DNA of 60,000 nucleotides from Tubulanus polymorphus (Eukaryota > Nemertea > Palaeonemertea > Tubulaniformes > Tubulanidae): contig NC_134026.1 in NCBI RefSeq assembly GCF_964204645.1, positions 26,432,650 through 26,492,649 of the forward strand, read 5' to 3'. The notes under the pieces were generated by a model, which was not told the DNA's origin, made no database searches, and worked only from the letters and a program-made list of their open reading frames with translations. Made by a program: the position numbers and the translations under genes. Shown piece by piece: positions 51,258 through 60,000 of this stretch. How positions within the stretch are numbered: the stretch's first letter is position 1; every line of letters starts with the position of its first letter.

Positions 51258-54200
51258 GTGAGGTGTTATAGGTATCAGACAAACTACGAATCTGTTGTGC
51301 GTCGATAACAACAAAAAATAGACGGATATCTTAAGAGACAATGAAATGCCAGGCAAATTACTCGTCAGTCAAATTGGCTGACGAAGATTTCATACAAAAA
51401 TGACCTTCCCATTCCTGACTGTGGTTTGTGAAAATATCCGATTGTGAAACTAAACCACAGACAGGTTACTGACTACCAGTAGACATAAGCGATAATTTGG
51501 AATGACTTTCGCAACGACCTTTGCAGCTTTGAGCTCTTATTCGCCAGCAGTAAACTAGCATTTTTGGTATATCTCAATCATTAGAGCGCAGAGAAAATTG
51601 CAATCATGTATGAAGTCAATATGATAGATTCGTCATGTGACGCTTTATTCCGCAGGTGAAGATAGATAAATCAGGTTGTTTTACCCATTCCCCTGTGTGT
51701 CCGGTGATAGTAACAACTATACACACTCGCGCAACAAACTGTAGACATATCGAATATTTCATGTTGAAGCCTGCAGCTGAGAATATGCAGTGAGTCTTGA
51801 ATTTGTGGACACCTCCCTTGTCTTGTAGCTCAGAAACAACTACACATTATTTTCACACAAGACTAGCTCTAAAACGGTGTATCAACCACCCTTTCCCGGC
51901 ACGTAAATATATACAATCAAAGGCTTATTCACATTTTCTTAACCTTTTTAACACGCAGACACAGCTGTAGCTAAGATACGTGTCATTTATTGTACAAAAC
52001 TTCCAAGTAAGCTCCATCGATAACTGAAGAACTTAGTCATTGCCGACATCACTCACCAGTGTATTGATGCCCAGAAGATAGAATTCATGGCAATCAGACA
52101 CTTACTGAAAAACACCTGATTCCAAACAGGGTTTTTGGTAGGCTGTCTAATTAATGCCATTTCTGTCAGTAAGTAATAGTGGCACTATAGCATACTGATA
52201 ACCAGTCAATTTTTCATGGCTAACATTCACTTAATGCATCAACCCTGACCAGCTGTCTTCATCCTCAATAACTTTGCTGGGCACACACAAGGAAAGGTTC
52301 CCTAAGGCCAAACCACGTTCCTGAGTGAACATGAGAATATCAATTAACCCTCTTCTTTCCGAAATTATCAGACAATTCTTTTCTATCATGCACTGTTCTT
52401 TGATGAAAAGAATCCATGTACTTGCATAGTCTCCAAAGATCAATCTGTCATTAAAGCGTGAACAGACAATTGATATCGAGAGTTCTGTCATTCCTTATAT
52501 TGATCATGTCTATGTACTGAAATCTAAATTGGCTTAGTAGAATGTAAACAAGAGACCCATGGGCCGGATCTATAGCTAGGTGCATGTAATTCGTGATCAA
52601 TTGAGAATACTGTAAGGTAAATGGCCGATATGACGATATTCCGGAAGAAAAATCTAAAGGATCAAAGAACAGCCTGGAGAGAATAAAGTGGATAGAAAAT
52701 TAGGTTGCCTGAAAGATGAAATGGTCAATGCGGTCCAAAAAAGTAGAGACAAAGTAGAAGGATCTATACCAATGCACCGAGAACTAATACCAGAATAGTT
52801 TATTGATATCATTGGCCCAATAGCTGGAATTGCAGTTATCTTTTTATCGGAGACAAAAAGAGCTGCGAATAAAAAACCACAATTCTCATCAACCAAACAA
52901 CAATGGAACGTACAAAATCATCAGAGCCTGCTGGGCTATTTACTATCTTATCATTCACGGGGCCTATAAGATTATTTCGTGTTTCCTTCATGATCAATGG
53001 AAGTGACGTTGGTCATTTCATAGAAGCCGTGTTCATGACATGGACGGGAAACACCGCGATCCGAAATCAATTTTCTTGACGGGATGGTGATCACATTTAT
53101 CCCCCCTCATCATTGAAGTGAATACCATTCACCAGAAAGCAATCTTCGAATATGCTGCACCGACTTAAGAAATATGGCGGAAAACTCGCTGCAATCTCAT
53201 ACCACAGCATATTAAGTCAAGCGACCGTATCAAAGGTCTTATTTGGTCAACTTTCTATTCCTTGTTGTCCTGTGAAGTTCTTCCTTTAGGCCAATACGAG
53301 TAAACACAATTTACCACACGTGTCTTTGATGTTTTAGTATTTACAGAGATGCCGATATCAACTGAAATTTACAGCACCGAGCAATTTTACAGCATTCTGC
53401 TTTTAAAAGTAATAAGAATTATTAGCAAAGGTGGTGACTGCGCGACCAGTCAGTGTGGAGCTTACTAAATACTATTGGTCTTAAGCCCTCATTAGATGAA
53501 AGTCATTTGATTCCACAAAGTCTCAAATTGATTTAGAAATTCCTTGATCTAAGGAAGAATTACCAACAAGCAAGATACTGATGGAAAGATCTGCAGGTTA
53601 GAAAAGGGGACTAACCTACTGTCAATCAACCAATTCCAGACATTGCGCTGACCATTTTCAAAAGTGACGACCAATATACTATATCAAGACTGGATGTCAT
53701 TGAAATTATACCTAGTTATCAAATGGCAAGAGTAATTGCTATATATTTACCAGGAAATTAAGCGATGTACAACAAAGACCCAAATTTGGGGACAAACATT
53801 GAAATAAGGTATACATACAAATAGACACATTAAACATTAACTGAACTCATGAGCAGATGCTTGTGACAGCTAATTTTCAGAGTTTCTGTTCAAATTTCAA
53901 TATACACATGTTCAACGTAATCGCATAATGAATGAACTAATCTACGTGGGGATTGATTACTAATGACATTTCTGTCAAATTCATGTCAAGACTGAGCTGA
54001 ATAGGGGGCTATCAGAATCGTAGCCTGTCAACTGTCTTGTTTTTTAATCTGTTTACTTATGTGGTAAAGGAAACTGGTTTTAGATTGTTCGATTAATTTC
54101 AACTAGATAAAAACTGATGGGCAAAAAATAAAAAAATATGTAACAGTGTGTTGGATTGATGAGTAAACACTGCACATCAATTTACACTCATAACAACTGA

Positions 54201-54949
54201 AATTCAAGCTGAGAAAATGAAATGAAGAAGAGCTCAACAAACATTTCAAGAAATGATTTCTGGAAGTCATCTACAGCGACATGAAGATTCATTTCCTAAT
54301 GTTTTTCTTTGGCAAGCAAAAGTTCTTGTCCGTGTTCTGAACTATGAAAATACAATTCATACTCGGGATGATAAGTTCGTCGGGATTATGATCCTGGATC
54401 TCAAGAGACAGAAAACGGGCATCATCTAATCTAGTTGACAAAATACTGTGATTCAAGCACCAGTCAACTGGGAATAGCCAGTTTCTTATTAACTGACAAC
54501 AATCTACGTAACTGAATAAATGACATTGATGTGCGAACGGACAAATGCTTACTCACAACCGATCATTTATTGTGACCGATCATGCGTGCACAGCACAATT
54601 TTGATATATGACTGCTCTCATTAACCCTTGTTCACCACTCCTTCAGACAATCTTAGACCCAATTAATCGGTACGTTTTCAATAAGTGGCTTACCATATCC
54701 TTGTTGTTTGGATTGGTGCAAAATGAAGGCGATTATAACTACTCATACTGAGATGGTCTTCTTACTTTCTCAATGCGCTCAGATGTTGATGTTTCTATAT
54801 GAGGATTGAAATCGAGGGAGAGCTTTGAAATATAATTTTATGCTACGTATCCTGAATAATTTACTAAGGGGATGATCCTTCCATTACCTACTGCATTTGA
54901 TTAAAGTTGATGCATAATAATTGATGTTACTAACGCCAAGTGAAGGTCA
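51258..54949. other. AT-rich stretch, no supported gene
   Basis: A minus-strand frame at 52231-52491 (86 codons) and several broken frames at about 52.6-53.3 kb on both strands look mildly protein-like. They have no recognisable motif and contain stops. If the 51.2 kb exon is real, this would be its downstream intron. Confidence 0.3.
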
Positions 54950-55260
54950 GCCTTGCGACTGCCAATGACTATATTCTCTGCGACTGCCAGCGACAATCGC
55001 GTTGCGAAGACCTGTCAACTGCACGCCCTTGAGACTGCCAGTCGCAACAAGTCGAACATGTTCTACTTTCTCAGGGCTGTCTCACCCAGTCACAACTGAC
55101 ATAAGCTGCTTTTGCCACTGCCTGAGACTTGTCTAGCTAAGTCTTAGGGCTGCTGCTCTATCAGTTATGGGTGGAAAAATTGCCCCCGAAAGTTGCGACA
55201 GGAGCTCGTGCTCCCACCTGGTTTCGCCCCTGGGGGTAATATTGCACAAGCTTGGTCGAT
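54950..55260. repeat. GC-richer patch with repeated gcgactgcca words, repeat-derived
   Basis: Composition shifts sharply from the AT-rich flanks. Variants of one word recur: ttgcgactgccaatgac near 54954, ctgcgactgccagcgac near 54979, gagactgccagtcgcaac near 55031 and cccagtcacaactgac near 55085. Some are close to self-complementary (gactgccagtc). G/C runs follow near 55181 and 55226. This resembles a degraded repetitive or mobile element, but I see no ends, target duplications or coding remnants. Confidence 0.35.
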
Positions 55261-56370
55261 GTTTTTTTCTCCGGCCACAGACACATAAACTGTTGGTTGA
55301 CAGTCATTTGGCCATTACGGTAATGTTGTAGGATGTTTCTCTAATCCAACTCATCTCACACTAGCATAACTCATTTTATGCAACTTGTGTCTCCCTAATG
55401 TGTGGTCCATTCAGCTCTCAGAGGCAAAAACACAGGTCTCATTACCAATCCTTTGAACGTCAAAAAAAGGATCTACGTTTTCTTTGAAGTATCACCAAAG
55501 ATTATGTCATGTATTTTTAGACACTATTTATTGAACATTGCACATGTCTGTGTAATAGACGGTGCTACAGGATTTCTTGAAATATGACACAAGAATGATT
55601 AGTTATAGATAAAAGCGCGTACATGGAGAAAGTTAATATCACTAACTGAGAGAATAAGCATTCATTCAGTTGGAAGGTTTTCTTAACAATACGAATATCT
55701 CTGAATATTATTGTCAAGGATTGATGCTGGTCACAAATCCTGAATAGCAAATTATGGTTATTTTCTTCAGTTTCTCGAAGATAAGAGATTGCATTAATGT
55801 CCCGGCGTAAAACTGTATATCGTAGCGATCTTTAAAATGCTGCAATGAAATCAATTATGACTGAGCGTGAGAATTGCACCCATTGACTCCTCTAACTTAG
55901 CTCTCGTTTCAACGTGGGGCACAAGATACCAAATGACATTAAATGAGCATTAGGTTTTATGACAATCTTTCGAAAGAGATGTTCTTAGAAGTGCATAGTT
56001 AGTCCCAAAGTTAGATCACGGAGAATGCGCCAGCTAATTATGATATATCTTCAAAGTAATCCGACAAGAAATGATCGGCAAAGATTAGTCACTGCAATAA
56101 ATATCGGCTTCATCCCCCCAATCAAATACAGCATTCATTAATTGAGCAAGGAATCGAAAATAGTCAAATCTAGTAGTATGACTCACTTTTTTATTATCTA
56201 TCGTGTTCATGATTTAATTTTCAAAAGAATGCGTACATTCGTCTATCTATTATTCGCAGATATTATCATCCTAAAACCGAGTTTTATCATGAAATTTCGT
56301 AGTTGCATTTATCGATACCGCATTTGAAACTGTTGATGTTCGTATGTATTGGATGGTTACTGACTAGGGT
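55261..56370. other. Intergenic AT-rich DNA
   Basis: Short frames at 55402-55587 (plus), 55565-55750 (minus) and 56142-56327 (plus) show no features. No gene is supported. Confidence 0.4.
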
Positions 56371-56536
56371 GAATCTACAGGTCCAACGTGATTTACTGTG
56401 GAACATTACGGCGACGTAGAGAATGATTTTTCCACTGCGCGCTTCCGTATTAACGGCCTGACTAACAGTGATTGTGTCGATGATATAGTAAATGTCTTAA
56501 CTCAACTATCATAGTTTATGTAAACGAAGTATCGGA
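56371..56536 (+). promoter_or_regulatory. CpG-richer leader upstream of a candidate first exon
   Basis: The sequence cattacggcgacg, followed by gcgcgcttccg and attaacggcc, stands out from AT-rich flanks just upstream of the 56537 ATG. This is consistent with a TATA-less promoter and 5'UTR. Only composition and position support this. Confidence 0.25.
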
Positions 56537-56647
56537 ATGGCAGTCACGCCGCAGCAAACCGGCTGGTCACAAATCCAAATACCATTCATCGACAGTACAA
56601 TCAAAGCCCAGCGAGAGAAAGAGAGAATCCTGAATGTCCATCCTCAG
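56537..56647 (+). CDS. Candidate first coding exon of an unidentified gene (37 codons)
   Basis: An ATG at 56537 (context cggaATGGCA) opens a frame of 37 codons ending CATCCTCAG|GTAATA, an acceptable donor in phase 0. The peptide has a balanced, protein-like composition: GWSQIQIPFIDSTIKAQREK, then ERILNVHPQ. It includes a charged, probably helical stretch around AQREKERIL. Codon choice and CpG content differ from the surrounding AT-rich DNA. The frame remains open past the donor to 56869, but that part looks like random intron translation. I do not recognise the protein and could not find matching downstream exons before the window ends. It may therefore be the start of a gene continuing beyond 60 kb, a short protein, or chance. 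Confidence 0.35.
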
Positions 56648-59600
56648 GTAATATCAGTGCAATGGACTGAAAACCAGCAAACCCATTTTCTCATTATTAA
56701 ATATTTAGCTAAGAGATTTGTGTCCACGCTACGTGAATGTCAGTGGATAACCTTTTTTCATGCAACCAAGCAAGCCATCACCGCAAACACATTACAGAAG
56801 ACTACATATACGTCAAAGCAGTTTTTCTGTTGCACATTTTCAGCTTTCACTTTTTTGTTTTTTGGATGACTGAGTAACTCATGGGTATATTTTCATTCTA
56901 AGAAAACTGGTCCGTTGGGACTGCAACAAAGAAAATGACTAAATCAATCGAAGTATTAAGATCAGTTGCCGATGTTTGAGCTTCGACATCTAAATGAAGA
57001 TTGATATTTCTCATAATATAATCAGCAGAAAGCACCTGCATGTGTCGAGATGATCGATTTGACTTGTTGCATTTTAACATTATTCCATTTGATGCGTGCA
57101 ACAAACTGGTTTCACTGGGCTGCCATGAAAATTAATAACTCGAAAAGTAATGGCATTCTTAAAAGCTTTTACAACAATTTACGACGTGAAAAAATGGCGT
57201 CATTCTAGTATGAAATATGACTCACGTTATTTTGATTCTTTTATATTGATATAAAAATGATATTTTGAATTTTTTAAACAGGACTCAAAATTGCAGTGAG
57301 ATAAAAATTTCTGTAATAATTGTGGATGAGTGGAAGATATTACGGGAATCATTTTCATATGAAATGAATTATGAAATCAGATATCAACACGGCATAAAAA
57401 GTTTATGTTTTGAATATCATCACGTTGATGGGCAATTATCAAGAATTGATCTGGCTCCATTGGGAAATTAACCTAATTCCGTTTTACCACTATTTCCACG
57501 TGCATTAAATCAAATCTGAATTTCAAGTTTGCCAATGCAATTCAAGGTATGACAGGTTTGGAAAAATCTACCAATGTAAGAATCACCACACAAAAGTTAT
57601 TTCCATCACAGCTGACTCAACACTTTTTGTTCAGTTCCGATGAAACTCTGTCAGAATTAGAATCAGATTTCAAACTAAAACCAAGGCTTTGGAATAGGGC
57701 AGTAGTATAGCTAAAAAATTACCATATATGCATAGCTTTGAAGAGGTGGTATAAATGCTGTTTCAGTTGTAGGAGCCAAAACTGTGAAATTTGTTAGGTA
57801 TACAATCAGATAGTATCACAAGGCCGAAAATAGTGCTACCAGTTCAAAAGGTAAGTTGTGATAACATTCGGAGTTAAACTTGCTGTGAGAGCTGTCAGCT
57901 TAGTATTGCTAGATTTCAATTAGTCTATTGGTGTAAGACATGGAAAGTCACTGGGAAAAAGTTGATTTTAAAGGACTACTATCTCACAAACTTGTATATC
58001 TACGCATGTACAAGGATATCCTCTTCAGGTTGTATTGCCAGCCTGCTAACTAATGCAAGTACAGCATGATGACACATATATTGACAAGAGCTATCAGTGG
58101 AAACTGATGAAATCTTCAGCAAGTATCCACAAGGAGTGGCTAATAAGTTTGCCGAGACATATCTGATTTAATGATCATTATAAACTGATGCTCGACAATG
58201 CTACATCGGTTATGAAGTTAATCATATGATCGGATGATTGGTCAAACTTATGGAAAATGTGACCAAACTAGCCATAGCCATTCCTTTAATTAATTCAACC
58301 GACTTCAATTGAAATGCTTTATTTACGAGCAGGATAACTGGACATGCTGGATGAATCAGCAAGATGAAACAAAATGCCATCAACATTATCACAGGAGAGC
58401 ACATCTCCCAAAACGGTATTAACAGCACCAGCAGATAAATGCGCAATAAAATTTTACACACAGTTGAGTGGTCGTCAACATTCTTACCTCAAAGCGACCA
58501 TCAATGACCATAAATAACGCATCATTTCTTACCTGAAAGATACAAACATTGAAAAACACCCATAAATATTTATAATCGAGCTTATCTGAAACGATGCACC
58601 TTCAACAGCGAGCTATTGTTCACTTCAAAATTACATCTAAAAAAAAGTCAGCAAGAACACGTGAAATGCTAGTTTTAACAGTGAAATGGTGTTATCAAGT
58701 ACGTTTTCTGAAGCGTTCCAACCTATCATTATCCATTTCCAGAATTTCAGGACTAATCAAACATAAATTCAACCTCCAAATTGACAAAGTGTGTTAAAAT
58801 AGACCTGATGTTAGCTTGCAATGAACGTATCAAATATTCAGATAATATTCTCAAATCCAGCCATGGAATATATATTTGGAAAATGGCACAGGATAAAATT
58901 TCTAATTCGCAGTAAATTTGCGGCACTTTCTTTGGAAACTCTTCCACTCATCAACTATTCTTAGCAGTTAGCAAATTTTCTCATTAACTGCTTCATTCTT
59001 GACAAAACAAAGAATAAACCAAGTATTTCGATTAACAGATTCATTTAACATACCGAACTAACACCACAGGTCTGAGTGCTTCTTTACAGATTAGTTTTTC
59101 AAAGTCAATTCATTATTTCAACAGAAAGACAAGCACAGCAGTTTTTGCTAAACATTGCATAAGAAACGGGTTGAAAACACCTGCGCTTTGAAACCTCAGG
59201 TGCAAACCATAATTGAAAATTGCAAAAAAATAAATTCCTCGGATTGCGTTCAATGAAATCATGATGTCTTTGAAGTGTGATTATGTTACCAGAAAAGATT
59301 TCCAACACCTATTACAACAAAAAGATGCAGAGTTTTCGTATTTAGGGCTGCTACCAATTTTCATGATGACTCGAATGCCCTTATAATGACCCCTCCTTAT
59401 AGGCACGCAATTTCTTGTGAGAATGCGATGTTAATCTTCCACGTATTCTCAAGAGAAGGATGGTGCACAACCTCAGGCAAATTCCACGAGGAATAGCAAT
59501 CCAATTTGAAAATTGATGTTGAGTCTTGTTCTGTTTAAACAGTGTCATTCAACGGCTTAATACAACTGGACACTGTACCCAGCTCATAGGCTTAGGGAAT

Positions 59601-60000
59601 TCGAGCGGCTAGCACCAGATAATCATTTGGTAACGTTAAATATGGAAACTTGCCAGCCATTTTTCAGTGAAGTTATTTCACCGCTAAAAAATACACGCTC
59701 AATCAAATCCAATTTATTACTTCTGTGCAACAGCGAAGATGAGCAGGGCCCGTTACACAATCTGTGGATAGAAATCCCTAATTTCCTGCTACGAGTTTAA
59801 TAAGATGAACCGAGCGAGATCACAACGGAATCGAAGTCGGTAATACCCACCAGAAAATCGGCACCCTCGTGTATTCTTTGTACACACTAAGGCGCTAGGA
59901 ATAGCAGATACCTCGAGGGGGAATTCAGCAAAAAGACAGCTGCCTCGGTGAAATTCGTGTCGGTTATTGCTGAAGCAGAGTCAACACATCGCCATCACAG
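56648..60000. other. Right-edge stretch, mostly AT-rich, no supported exon
   Basis: Several acceptor-like tracts on the plus strand (for example before 57278, 57770 and 58030) lead into immediate stops in the phase needed to follow the 56.5 kb exon. A minus-strand patch at about 58.2-58.5 kb has protein-like broken frames. The last ~250 bases (59750-60000) are richer in CpG and could be the beginning of a functional element cut by the window end. Confidence 0.3.

Noticed and set aside
52231-53270. Protein-like broken frames on both strands, considered as a decayed transposon
   Set aside because: No transposase or reverse-transcriptase motif, no terminal repeats, and several stops in every frame; evidence is too thin.
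58215-58420. Faint similarity of VDGILFHLADSSS to the N-terminal part of ARPC2
   Set aside because: Only a few identical positions over a short stretch, with frame breaks; I do not assert homology.
1-60000. CRISPR arrays, bacterial operons, prophage or defence islands
   Set aside because: The window is intron-bearing animal DNA with no spaced direct-repeat arrays or bacterial gene organisation.

Overview
The window is nuclear DNA of an animal, most likely a non-vertebrate bilaterian and perhaps a marine lophotrochozoan. The protein families, GT-AG introns, long AT-rich intergenic DNA and AATAAA poly(A) signals show that it is animal. The finer placement is inference. Most of the 60 kb is AT-rich and holds no recognisable gene.

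Layout. (1) 3.0-8.6 kb, minus strand: ten phase-compatible exons of an INPP5F/Sac2-type phosphoinositide phosphatase. They encode the second half of the Sac catalytic domain (with the CX5R signature), the hSac2 domain and the C-terminal tail. Exons for the first ~300 residues were not found. (2) 9.3-13.0 kb, plus strand: a complete eight-exon alpha-carbonic anhydrase with signal peptide, three zinc-ligand histidines and a C-terminal hydrophobic tail suggesting a GPI anchor. It is head-to-head with the INPP5F-like gene, only ~0.7 kb from its most 5' exon found here. (3) 13-44 kb: about 31 kb without a convincing coding gene. It holds a GC-rich foldback repeat (28.0-28.2 kb), AT microsatellites, a CpG-rich patch (34.3-34.6 kb), a possible decayed coding segment (15.2-16.0 kb) and a promoter/first-exon candidate at 30.6-30.9 kb. 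(4) 44.4-46.6 kb, plus strand: a 755-residue class A biogenic-amine-type GPCR with its coding region in one exon. A strong splice acceptor at 43900 implies an upstream 5'UTR exon, possibly the one at 30.6-30.9 kb. (5) 46.7-60 kb: mostly empty. It has two plus-strand first-exon candidates (near 51.2 kb and 56.5 kb) whose later exons I could not find, and a repeat-like GC-rich patch near 55 kb.

The genes form no operon or obvious joint pathway. The phosphatase acts on endosomal phosphoinositides, the carbonic anhydrase would work at the cell surface, and the receptor is a plasma-membrane amine sensor. I saw no defence system, CRISPR array, rRNA or tRNA gene, or intact transposon. Exon boundaries were placed by eye from reading frame, splice consensus and remembered family sequences. 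They need transcript support.
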